Part shown: piece after piece, positions 25,661 through 33,352 of the stretch | Layout: each line of letters opens with the position of its first letter | Numbering within the stretch: position 1 is the stretch's first letter | DNA from: Candidatus Bipolaricaulota bacterium | GTDB lineage: Bacteria > Bipolaricaulota > Bipolaricaulia > RBG-16-55-9 > DRXL01 | Length of the DNA stretch: 40,536 nt | Direction of reading: 5' to 3' | Assembly: GCA_025060395.1 (NCBI GenBank) | Contig: JANXCC010000012.1 | Location: 1 to 40,536, forward strand | The notes under the pieces: model-generated | The model's database searches: none | Seen by the model: only the letters and a program-made list of their open reading frames with translations | What the model was told of the DNA's origin: nothing | Program-made: the position numbers and the translations under genes

Positions 25661-26449
25661 ATGGCTATTGCCTGGGCTTTAGTGGCTATTGTGATAGGAG
25701 CTATCGCCCTTGTAGCTAGCGGCATTTGGTGGTTTACGCCCCTTGCATCGAATTGGTACGAGATAGATAGAGCGCTACTCATCACGCTCGCGGTGATTGG
25801 GATCGCGTTCGTAACGCTTCACCTCGTCTTAGCTTATTTAATAATCCGCTACCGCAGGTCTGAAGGCCGCGCTCAGTTCATCCCCGATAATCCCAAGATT
25901 GAAAAGATCTTAATTGGGGTCACCGCATTGGGAATCATTGTTCTTCTTGCGCCAGGACTCTTCGCGTACTCGCGGTTTATTAGCCCCCCTCGCGATGCGT
26001 TGACTGTAGAAGTCTTGGGAGAGCAGTGGCGCTGGCTCTATCGCTATCCCGGTGCTGACGGCAAGCTGGGACGAGTTAACCCCAAGCTCATTACCCCTAG
26101 AAACGTCTTCGGCATAGACTTAACCGACCCTGCCGCTCAAGACGACGTCCTCTCCTACACCGAACTCCATTTGCCTCTTAATCGCGCTATTATGCTACAG
26201 CTCCGCTCTAAGGACGTCATTCACAGCTTCTTCATCCCGTATTTTCGTGTCAAGATGGACGCCGTCCCCGGTATGATCACTCACGCTTGGTTCATTCCCA
26301 CGCGTGAGGGCAGATTCCAAGCCGTCTGTGCAGAACTGTGTGGCATTGGACATCACCGAATGCAAAGCCCCGTGATCGTCGAAAGCCAAGAAAAATTCCA
26401 AGAATGGTTGACCAAGCAACCCACCGTCGCCGCCACCGTCAAACCCTAG
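25661..26449 (+). CDS. coxB: Cytochrome c oxidase subunit II
   Basis: A 262-residue subunit with two N-terminal membrane segments (about 5-25 and 40-62, with a further hydrophobic segment near 85-105) and a periplasmic cupredoxin domain that takes electrons from cytochrome c. The CuA site is complete: His188 (DVIHSFF), then Cys223, Glu225, Cys227, His231 and Met234 in CAELCGIGHHRM. No fused cytochrome c domain is present, so it is not a caa3-type subunit II; a separate cytochrome c donor is needed. It is first in the operon, with its ATG after a weak GGGGTGAAG site. Confidence 0.95.
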   Translation: MAIAWALVAIVIGAIALVASGIWWFTPLASNWYEIDRALLITLAVIGIAFVTLHLVLAYLIIRYRRSEGRAQFIPDNPKIEKILIGVTALGIIVLLAPGLFAYSRFISPPRDALTVEVLGEQWRWLYRYPGADGKLGRVNPKLITPRNVFGIDLTDPAAQDDVLSYTELHLPLNRAIMLQLRSKDVIHSFFIPYFRVKMDAVPGMITHAWFIPTREGRFQAVCAELCGIGHHRMQSPVIVESQEKFQEWLTKQPTVAATVKP

Positions 26450-26461
26450 AGGTGAGCCAAG

Positions 26462-28189
26462 ATGCATGATCATCACGAAAGCTTCTGGACGAAATATATC
26501 TTCAGCCGAGATCACAAGGTCATCGCTCTGCAGTATACGATCACAGCACTGCTCGTCGGGCTCTTTGCTTTGGCGCTCTCATGGGTGATGCGTCTACAGC
26601 TGGGCTTTCCCGGGACATTTCAGTTCATAAACCCCGGTTCTTATTATCAGATAATGACCCAGCACGGCATGATCATGATCGTCTATCTGCTGACGGCGAT
26701 CTTGCTGGGAGGCTTTGGGAACTACCTGATCCCCTTGATGATCGGAGCGCGGGACATGGCATTTCCGTTCTTGAATATGCTGAGCTTCTGGGTCTATCTG
26801 CTCTCGGTCATTGTATTGATCGCGGCGTTTGTAGTGCCGGGGGGCCCTACGGGCGCAGGCTGGACCCTCTATCCCCCACTCTCAGCTCTGCCCAATGCAG
26901 CCCCAGGGTCGGGCTGGGGGATAAAGCTTATGCTCATCTCCTTGGTCATCTTCATCGCCTCTGCTACGATGGGTGGCCTCAATTACGTCACGACCGTCCT
27001 GCAGTGCCGCACCAAGGGAATGACGCTCATGCGTATGCCCCTGAGCGTGTGGGGGATCTTCATTGGGGCTGTCATGGCCCTCTTTGCTTTCCCCGCGCTC
27101 TTCGTCGGCGGAGTGATGCTCTTGTTCGATAATCTCTTGGGCACAAGTTTCTTCATCCCCACGGTGACGCTCTTTGGCCAGCAGCTTCCCCGAGAGGGAG
27201 GCAACCCTTTGCTCTTCCAACACTTGTTCTGGTACTTTGGGCATCCCGAAGTCTACGTTGTTATCCTCCCCGCCATGGGGATTGTCTCAGATTTGATCGC
27301 AACACACGCGCGTAAGCCGATCTTCGGTTACAAGGCGATGGTCATCGCTATGGCGGCTATCGCCCTCATCGGATTTCTTGTCTGGGCCCACCATATGTTT
27401 GTGAGCGGCATGAACCCGTACTTCGGGTTCTTCTTCGCCGTGAGCACCCTTATCATCGCGATCCCATCAGCGGTGAAGGTCTATAACTGGTTGCTCACGC
27501 TCTGGCGCGGGAAGATCCGCTTTACTACTCCAATGCTCTTTGGCCTCGGCTGGATCAGCACATTTATCATCGGGGGGTTGACGGGTCTACCCTTGGGAAA
27601 CGTCGTCGCTGATATCCCGCTGCACGACACGTACTTCGTCGTAGGGCATTTTCACTTAGTCATGGGAGTAGCGGCCCTCATGGCAATCTTCGGGGGAATC
27701 TATCATTGGTTTCCTAAGGTCACGGGCCGGATGTTCAACGAAACTCTGGGAAAGATCCATTTTTGGGTGACGTTCATCGGCGCTTATATGATCTTCTTTC
27801 CCATGTTATTGTTAGGGATTTTAGGCGTGCCGCGACGGTACTTCGACTTCACTGTGTTGCAGTATCTGCCGTGGCAGACCCAGGGATTGAACGCATTTAT
27901 TACGATAACTGCCCTGATCGTTGGGGCAGCCCAAGTGATCTTCTTGGCGAATTTGATCTGGAGCGCGGTGCGCGGCCAGCGCGCCGAACCCAACCCCTGG
28001 CAGGCCACAACGCTTGAATGGCAGACGCCCACTACACCGCCGCCGCACGGCAACTGGGGCGCTGAGACGCCAACAGTCTATCGCTGGGCGTATGACTACA
28101 GCGTCCCCGGCGAGGAACGCGACTTCATACCGCAAAACGTCCCAGCAACACAGACAACACCGGCGCGAACGATGCACACCATCAGATAA
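26462..28189 (+). CDS. coxA: Cytochrome c oxidase subunit I
   Basis: A 575-residue, 12-helix heme-copper oxidase catalytic subunit that reduces oxygen to water and pumps protons. Low-spin heme ligands are His68 (TQHGMIM) and His398; the high-spin heme ligand is His396 (VGHFHLV). CuB ligands are His261 in GHPEVYV with the linked Tyr265, and His310/His311 (WAHHMF). Glu263 in the HPEVY motif places it in the A1-type family. The C-terminal 60 residues are a polar extension without known motifs. The ATG has a GAGGTGAG site 12 bases after coxB. Confidence 0.96.
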   Translation: MHDHHESFWTKYIFSRDHKVIALQYTITALLVGLFALALSWVMRLQLGFPGTFQFINPGSYYQIMTQHGMIMIVYLLTAILLGGFGNYLIPLMIGARDMAFPFLNMLSFWVYLLSVIVLIAAFVVPGGPTGAGWTLYPPLSALPNAAPGSGWGIKLMLISLVIFIASATMGGLNYVTTVLQCRTKGMTLMRMPLSVWGIFIGAVMALFAFPALFVGGVMLLFDNLLGTSFFIPTVTLFGQQLPREGGNPLLFQHLFWYFGHPEVYVVILPAMGIVSDLIATHARKPIFGYKAMVIAMAAIALIGFLVWAHHMFVSGMNPYFGFFFAVSTLIIAIPSAVKVYNWLLTLWRGKIRFTTPMLFGLGWISTFIIGGLTGLPLGNVVADIPLHDTYFVVGHFHLVMGVAALMAIFGGIYHWFPKVTGRMFNETLGKIHFWVTFIGAYMIFFPMLLLGILGVPRRYFDFTVLQYLPWQTQGLNAFITITALIVGAAQVIFLANLIWSAVRGQRAEPNPWQATTLEWQTPTTPPPHGNWGAETPTVYRWAYDYSVPGEERDFIPQNVPATQTTPARTMHTIR

Positions 28190-28193
28190 CGCT

Positions 28194-28736
28194 ATGATCT
28201 CACATCACAGCGCAAACGGTTCAAGAGAGCGGTTCATCACGCCAGGGCGCGTGGGGCTCTGGCTCTTCCTTGCCGTAGCTACGATGATCTTCGCCGCGCT
28301 CAGCAGTGCGTACATTGTGCGCATGGGGTCGTCAGATTGGCATTCGCTGCCCAAGCCAGGGTTGCTCTGGGTGAACACAGCGATTCTGCTCTTGAGCAGC
28401 GCGGCGCTCCAAGGAGCGCGCTGGGCGGAACGCCAAGGCAATGGGCGCGGCGCGAGATTGGGCTTTATTGCCGGAGCGGTGCTCAACGCGCTCTTCTTAT
28501 TCGGACAGATCTGGGCATGGCTGGTGCTCCAACGGCTTGGCTACTTCCTCAACACCAATCCGTCGAGCAGCTTCTTTTATCTCCTGACGGCTCTGCATGG
28601 GATACACTTACTTGGGGGCTTGGTCGTCGCTGCGTGGACAGTGCGCTCCCACGAGCGCTTTCAGCTCTTTGTCACGTATTGTCATTTTCTCACTATTGCG
28701 TGGGTGGTGCTTTTTGCCTTGATCATACTGACATAA
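28194..28736 (+). CDS. Cytochrome c oxidase subunit III, first copy
   Basis: A 180-residue membrane protein of the COX3 family with about five membrane segments. The motifs RVGLWLFLAVATMIFAAL near the N-terminus, and LTALHGIHLLGGL followed by a final helix, are typical of five-helix COX3 proteins. The ATG at 28194 is four bases after the coxA stop; the longer frame from 28014 overlaps coxA by 180 bases and is unlikely. No strong ribosome binding site is seen, so translation is probably coupled to coxA. A second COX3-like gene follows directly. Confidence 0.85.
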   Translation: MISHHSANGSRERFITPGRVGLWLFLAVATMIFAALSSAYIVRMGSSDWHSLPKPGLLWVNTAILLLSSAALQGARWAERQGNGRGARLGFIAGAVLNALFLFGQIWAWLVLQRLGYFLNTNPSSSFFYLLTALHGIHLLGGLVVAAWTVRSHERFQLFVTYCHFLTIAWVVLFALIILT

Positions 28737-28752
28737 CTCAGCGAGTTGTCTT

Positions 28753-29439
28753 ATGGCACAGACGCAATCATTGGAAGATCGAGCGCGGGCGTGGCCCTCA
28801 TGGCTGCGTAATCTTGTAGCCGACTGGTCCTCTGACCAACAGACATTTAAGGTCAACTGGGGCAAGGCGATGATGTGGATTTTTATCGTTAGCGATATGT
28901 TTGTTTTTGGCTTGTTGCTCTCAGCGTATGCCGCGGCACGGCTAAGCACGACCTTGCCCTGGCCGGACCCAGCAAGGGTCTTTGCACTGCATATTGGCGA
29001 AAGCGAGATCCCGCTCTTGTTGATCGCGATTATGACCTTCATTCTTATTAGCAGCAGCGGGACGATGGCCATCGCTGTGAGATACGGCTACGAGCGCAAT
29101 CGCGCTAAAGCCGCGCTCTTTCTCACCGTGACAGCCCTGCTAGGGCTAACGTTTGTGGGCATGCAAGCGTTTGAATGGACAAAGCTTATTGATGAGGGCT
29201 TTCGCCCGTGGACGAATCCGCTGGGCGCGCCCCAGTTTGGCTCATCGTTCTTCATGATCACGGGCTTTCACGGCCTGCACGTCACTGCGGGAGTGATCTA
29301 CTTGACAATAGTTGCGACACAGGTGTTTCGTGGCGCCTACGAGAAGATTGGGTATCAACGCGTCGAGATCGCTGGGCTCTACTGGCACTTTGTTGATCTG
29401 GTCTGGGTCTTCATCTTCGCGTTCTTTTATCTCTTCTAA
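28753..29439 (+). CDS. Cytochrome c oxidase subunit III, second copy
   Basis: A 228-residue COX3 protein with five or six membrane segments. The signature FHGLHVTAGVIYL and the C-terminal VEIAGLYWHFVDLVWVFIF are strongly conserved in this family. Residues 1-35 are an extra hydrophilic N-terminus. It differs clearly from the preceding copy, so the two are old paralogs rather than a recent duplication. Two COX3-like genes in one operon are seen in several bacterial phyla, where they may form different parts of the oxidase or bind lipids differently. It starts 16 bases after the first copy. Confidence 0.9.
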   Translation: MAQTQSLEDRARAWPSWLRNLVADWSSDQQTFKVNWGKAMMWIFIVSDMFVFGLLLSAYAAARLSTTLPWPDPARVFALHIGESEIPLLLIAIMTFILISSSGTMAIAVRYGYERNRAKAALFLTVTALLGLTFVGMQAFEWTKLIDEGFRPWTNPLGAPQFGSSFFMITGFHGLHVTAGVIYLTIVATQVFRGAYEKIGYQRVEIAGLYWHFVDLVWVFIFAFFYLF

Positions 29440-29449
29440 GGGGGAAGCT

Positions 29450-29770
29450 ATGGAGCACACGGGCGAGCAGCATCATCCGATCAGAGTCTATCTCGTCGTG
29501 TGGGGACTGCTCTTCTTGCTGAGCGTGATGTCGTATCTCGTAGACTACTTTGAGGTGCGTCCAAAAGGGCTCGCATGGTTTCTGATCACGGCGTTTGCAC
29601 TCTTGAAAGCAGGGCTGATCATCAGTTACTTCATGCATGTGCGCTTTGAGCGCCTAAGCTTGATTTACGCAATTCTCTTACCCCCGCTCTTGATCTTGGC
29701 GCTGACGGCGTTCGCTATGGCTGAAGGAAGCTATGTCTTCAATGTGCGCGCCATCTTCTTCGGGCGCTAG
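29450..29770 (+). CDS. Cytochrome c oxidase subunit IV (small)
   Basis: A 106-residue protein with three membrane segments (about 12-30, 42-62 and 72-92). The motif ALLKAGLIISYFMHVRFE is characteristic of bacterial COX4/CoxD-type subunits. Position after subunit III and before the heme A synthesis genes agrees. The ATG at 29450 has AGGGGGAAG upstream; longer frames overlap the previous gene and are rejected. It helps stabilise the oxidase in other bacteria; the exact role is unknown. Confidence 0.85.
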   Translation: MEHTGEQHHPIRVYLVVWGLLFLLSVMSYLVDYFEVRPKGLAWFLITAFALLKAGLIISYFMHVRFERLSLIYAILLPPLLILALTAFAMAEGSYVFNVRAIFFGR

Positions 29771-29788
29771 AACTAGAAAGGAGGTCTC

Positions 29789-30019
29789 ATGAGGGTTCTG
29801 GTGACTCTTGGGACGCTAGTGGGAACTTTGAGCTATGTATGCTATGCCGATCATGAGCTGCGTAAGAGCGTCTTCGAGCTGCTCGGTCCTACTGCCTGGG
29901 GCATGTATATTTTGCTCCCTATTCCCTTTATTGCCCTTGGGGTTATTGGGTATTTCGTCTATCGAGCGTGGAGGGCTTCATCATCAGACGAGCAACCTCC
30001 TTCACTCGACGGGAATTAG
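29789..30019 (+). CDS. Small membrane protein within the oxidase operon
   Basis: A 76-residue protein with an N-terminal hydrophobic segment (1-18) and a second one (about 35-60). A strong AAAGGAGGTCTC ribosome binding site precedes the ATG, so it is a real gene despite its size. I do not recognise it. By position it may be an accessory subunit or assembly factor of the oxidase. Confidence 0.8.
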   Translation: MRVLVTLGTLVGTLSYVCYADHELRKSVFELLGPTAWGMYILLPIPFIALGVIGYFVYRAWRASSSDEQPPSLDGN

Positions 30020-30022
30020 CGT

Positions 30023-30922
30023 ATGAAGGTCTCAGATCTCTTCCGACGTTGGAGTGTTGTGGCGCTCTTGATTACGGTTGGTCATCTGCTCTTTGGCAAT
30101 ATCGTAAGCGGGACCGACTCAGGGATGGGATGCGGCCCGGAGTGGCCCCTCTGTCGAGGCCAGCTCCTGCCTCCTTGGAGCGACCCAGCGCTCGTCATCG
30201 AATGGGTTCATCGACTTTTTGCGTTGCTAGTGGGCGGGAGCATAGTGGTGCTGGCCCTGATCGCATGGCGACGAGAGCGCGATAAGGCCCTGCTCGTTTG
30301 GCTGGCAATGGTGTCGCTGGTGCTTGTCGTCGTCGTGGCGATCTTGGGAGGGATGACAGTCCTGCTCGACTTGCCAGTGGCTCTTTCGACGGCACACTTT
30401 GGGCTGGGGACTCTACTCTTTATGCTGCTCGTCGTGCTCGCTGCGAAAGCGCATACGCTGGCTTCCTCTCCATCCCAAGGGGACACGCATCGCTGGGCGC
30501 TTCTTGCTGTGATTCTCCTATATATCCAGGCATTGCTTGGGGCATACGTACGCCACAGTCAAGCGGGAATGGCCCTTCCTCTCTGGCCGTTCCTCACGTT
30601 CTTTCCAAGCCTAGCCGTAGGCCCTCTGGCATCTCATTGGGCTCATAGGGCTCTCGCTGTGATCATCGCAGGGGTAGTTGCTTTCACAGCAGTGCGAGCG
30701 GGCAAGTCGGGCCACATGGTTTTAGGTGTCAGTTCCGGTGCTCTGGTGCTCGTTCAGATTGCCCTTGGGATGCTCACGGTCGCGACTCGGCTCGATCCCT
30801 TTGTTGCGATGCTCCACCTGGCAGGTGCCTTAGCGCTTCTAGGAACCCAGCTTGTGCTCGTGGTGCGAACATGGCCGATGAGCGCCTACGTCCCGCTGAA
30901 AGGAGAAGCACAAGCCTCATGA
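30023..30922 (+). CDS. ctaA: Heme A synthase
   Basis: A 299-residue, eight-helix membrane enzyme that oxidises the C8 methyl of heme O to make heme A. It shows the EWVHRLFALLVG element with a heme-ligand His (His63) and a second conserved His in the STAHFGLG helix. Cys37 and Cys44 (CGPEWPLC) match the spacing of the disulfide pair of Bacillus CtaA. The internal duplication of four helices is visible, with another His in SHWAHRALA. It lies three bases after the small protein and overlaps ctaB by the ATGA junction at 30919-30922. Its presence with ctaB means the oxidase uses heme A. Confidence 0.93.
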   Translation: MKVSDLFRRWSVVALLITVGHLLFGNIVSGTDSGMGCGPEWPLCRGQLLPPWSDPALVIEWVHRLFALLVGGSIVVLALIAWRRERDKALLVWLAMVSLVLVVVVAILGGMTVLLDLPVALSTAHFGLGTLLFMLLVVLAAKAHTLASSPSQGDTHRWALLAVILLYIQALLGAYVRHSQAGMALPLWPFLTFFPSLAVGPLASHWAHRALAVIIAGVVAFTAVRAGKSGHMVLGVSSGALVLVQIALGMLTVATRLDPFVAMLHLAGALALLGTQLVLVVRTWPMSAYVPLKGEAQAS

Positions 30923-31809
30923 CGACTGTTGCTTACCGTACAGGCTGGCTCCAGACGCTCTTAGATTATATAACCCTCACTAAGCCGCGTATAACGCTCT
31001 TGGTCTTAGTGACGACCGCTGCGGCGTTTTGGGTTGCCGCAAGAGACTTCTCTTTAGAGGTGTTTGTGATCACGCTTGGGGGCACGGGGCTCGCCTCCTC
31101 GGCTGCAGGGGTCTTCAATTGTCTATTCGATCGCGATGTCGATGCACTCATGGCGCGCACACGTACTCGCCCCTTGCCTGCCGGGCGTGTACAGCCTGGG
31201 GCTGCCGCTTTGTGGGGAAGTCTCCTCCTGCTCGCTTCTGTTATGATGCTCGCCTTGGGAGCGAATCTTTTGGCGGCGGGTCTGGCGCTTTTCGCTGTTC
31301 TCTTCTATACGTTCGTGTACACGCTCTGGCTCAAACGCACCTCCCCATGGTGCACAGAGATCGGCGGGATCGCTGGGGCAATACCGCCGTTGATTGGGTG
31401 GGCAGCAGCTAGCGGGCGCATTGATGCTCCGGCACTTGTGCTCTTTGGAATTCTCCTGCTTTGGCAACCACCGCACTTTTGGGCTTTGGCTCTAGGACGA
31501 GCTGAAGAGTATCGGATAGCTGGTCTTCCAATCCTACCCGTCGTCTATGGGGATGGTGCGACGCGCCGACGTACCATGCTCTACACCCTAGCGCTCTTGC
31601 CCATGAGCTTGGCGCTATATTATCCCTTGGGAACGACAGGGATCGTGTATGCTGTGGGGGTCACGATCCTGAGTCTGCGATTGATCTACCTGGCCTGGCA
31701 AGGCTGGCGCGCTCCTAGCCCCGACGCAACGAAGAGACTCTTTCTATACTCGCTGCTCTATCTCGCGATAGTCTTCTCGTTGCTTGTTTTAGATACAATA
31801 CTGCTATGA
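30919..31809 (+). CDS. ctaB: Protoheme IX farnesyltransferase (heme O synthase)
   Basis: A 296-residue UbiA-family prenyltransferase with about nine membrane segments that attaches a farnesyl group to heme B. The aspartate-rich NCLFDRDVDALMARTRTRPLP motif is the classic NxxxDxxxD site, and a second loop (LGRAEEYRIAGLPILP) is conserved in CtaB. The ATG at 30919 overlaps the ctaA stop; an earlier in-frame start would overlap ctaA further. The stop overlaps the start of the following gene (ATGA). Confidence 0.95.
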   Translation: MTTVAYRTGWLQTLLDYITLTKPRITLLVLVTTAAAFWVAARDFSLEVFVITLGGTGLASSAAGVFNCLFDRDVDALMARTRTRPLPAGRVQPGAAALWGSLLLLASVMMLALGANLLAAGLALFAVLFYTFVYTLWLKRTSPWCTEIGGIAGAIPPLIGWAAASGRIDAPALVLFGILLLWQPPHFWALALGRAEEYRIAGLPILPVVYGDGATRRRTMLYTLALLPMSLALYYPLGTTGIVYAVGVTILSLRLIYLAWQGWRAPSPDATKRLFLYSLLYLAIVFSLLVLDTILL

Positions 31810-32213
31810 TCGAGTGGATTCCTACTGCCAATGCTTTGCTCAATCTTTCGAGCACCGTCTTGATTGTAGCTGGGCTGGTGTTGATCAAGCGCGGTCAGCC
31901 TAAGCTGCATCAGCGGTGCATGGTGATGGCCTTTGGGCTCTCTGCTCTCTTTCTCGTCTTATATCTAATCCGTTACGCGTTCACCGGCCCGACGCCTTAC
32001 ACTGGTCCAGCTCGACCATTCTATCTCTTGGTACTGTGGACGCACACGCCTCTAGCTGCCCTCACCCCTGTCTTGGTGATCATCACGCTTTGGCGTGCGC
32101 TACGCGGTGACTTCGCTCATCATAGGAAGATCGCTCGCGTTACGGTTCCCATCTGGCTCTACGTCGCCGTGACGGGATTGATCGTCTATGTTCTGCTGCA
32201 CTATGTAGCTTGA
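31806..32213 (+). CDS. DUF420/CtaM-like membrane protein
   Basis: A 135-residue protein with four membrane segments and His residues facing the ends of helices (KLHQRCMVMAF, WTHTPLAAL, HHRKIARVT, LHYVA). This fits DUF420 (YozB/CtaM), which is needed to mature aa3-type heme-copper oxidases in Firmicutes. It is the last gene of the operon, starting with an ATGA overlap of ctaB, and ends three bases from the convergent module. Confidence 0.85.
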   Translation: MIEWIPTANALLNLSSTVLIVAGLVLIKRGQPKLHQRCMVMAFGLSALFLVLYLIRYAFTGPTPYTGPARPFYLLVLWTHTPLAALTPVLVIITLWRALRGDFAHHRKIARVTVPIWLYVAVTGLIVYVLLHYVA

Positions 32214-32216
32214 AGA

Positions 32217-33350
32217 TTAGCTCCCCCGGATCGGTTGTCGCTCTGCTTGCAGGACCTTCTGCAACATCCATGCGACCACGCCTAGCCCAACAACAAAGAG
32301 TACTAAGAAGACGATGAGCGGACTGAGCTGGAGATTGACTGGCTCGGCTGTCACGTCTAAGAATTTGCTTAACTCAATGTTCTGAACTATCTGGCGGCTG
32401 ATTGCGTTCAATCCTAACACCCCAAACTGCGCTAGCGCCATCAAGATCGCAAGTGTCTGGGTGATCTGCTGGCGTTGCGCAAGGATCAAGAGCCACGGTA
32501 GCCCTGGCCCAACAGCCGTCAGCACCGTCAGGGGCAGCGACATCCCCGTGAACATCTGCTCGCGAACGTCCGGAGACCAGCTGCCAAAGACGTACCATGA
32601 TCCCATTACGGCGAACCAGATCATCCCCACGGTATAGAGCTTGAACGCGAAGCTCGTTGCCCAGCTCTTATACTGTGGGCTCTCGCGTATCGCGAAGACC
32701 CCAGCGTCAAAGACCGTATACGCGGCCACGGTTGTCAGCGCTAAGCCGATCATCATGAGCCAGCGTGGCCACAGCGTCGGATCGGATGTGTTGAGCGTGG
32801 TACCCAAGGGCGCCCCCGCGACGCTCGTGCTCTGCCAGATCTGAGGCCACTCGTGCAAATTCGTCATGAGAGTAAAGCCGTTAGAGAAGAGAAAACCCAT
32901 GACGACAAACAGAATTGCCGAGCTCCAGCCGGCAGCACGCTTGAGCGGCGTCAGCACCGCATCGTCCTTGAGGCCCGTCACGTAGAGATAGACTCCATAG
33001 TACGCAAGTGTCAGGAGCACGATGATCAAAAACCACGGCCAGGCCATCAAGATCGTCGCGGGATAGAAGACCCGATAGTACGCGACTTGGGTGAACAACA
33101 ACGGCACAATCCCAAAGTTGATCCCCAAGGCAATAACTACCGGCATTTGCCGCATCAGGCGCGCTGACCACCGTTGTGCTTGCGGGCCACCCCACTGAGC
33201 AAGCCCCATCGCCAAGAGAATTCCCACAAACCACAAGTGCATGGGCACCATGTGCAGCGTAAAGCCCAAGACTTTGAAGATCACGAGAAACCAGTAAGGG
33301 GCTGGATATCCTAGCGGACTAGGCGGACCGATCAATTCTGTGGGGTTCAT
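32217..33350 (-). CDS. Membrane partner protein of the bd-like module
   Basis: A 377-residue protein with about nine membrane segments and no cytochrome c motif. The first helix carries a His pair (FTLHMVPMHLWFVG) and the overall helix pattern resembles the CydA-like partner upstream, which suggests the two arose by duplication or form a heterodimer as CydA/CydB do. Further conserved-looking residues are NFGIVPLLFTQVAYYRVFYP. The ATG is two bases after the stop of the partner gene, with GGAGGGATG upstream, so the two are one operon. Whether it binds heme cannot be decided here. Family not recognised. Confidence 0.72.
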   Translation of the reverse strand: MNPTELIGPPSPLGYPAPYWFLVIFKVLGFTLHMVPMHLWFVGILLAMGLAQWGGPQAQRWSARLMRQMPVVIALGINFGIVPLLFTQVAYYRVFYPATILMAWPWFLIIVLLTLAYYGVYLYVTGLKDDAVLTPLKRAAGWSSAILFVVMGFLFSNGFTLMTNLHEWPQIWQSTSVAGAPLGTTLNTSDPTLWPRWLMMIGLALTTVAAYTVFDAGVFAIRESPQYKSWATSFAFKLYTVGMIWFAVMGSWYVFGSWSPDVREQMFTGMSLPLTVLTAVGPGLPWLLILAQRQQITQTLAILMALAQFGVLGLNAISRQIVQNIELSKFLDVTAEPVNLQLSPLIVFLVLFVVGLGVVAWMLQKVLQAERQPIRGS

Positions 33351-33352
33351 GG

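Noticed and set aside
25661-26449. caa3-type subunit II with fused cytochrome c
   Set aside because: The protein ends about 28 residues after the CuA Met, without a CxxCH motif.
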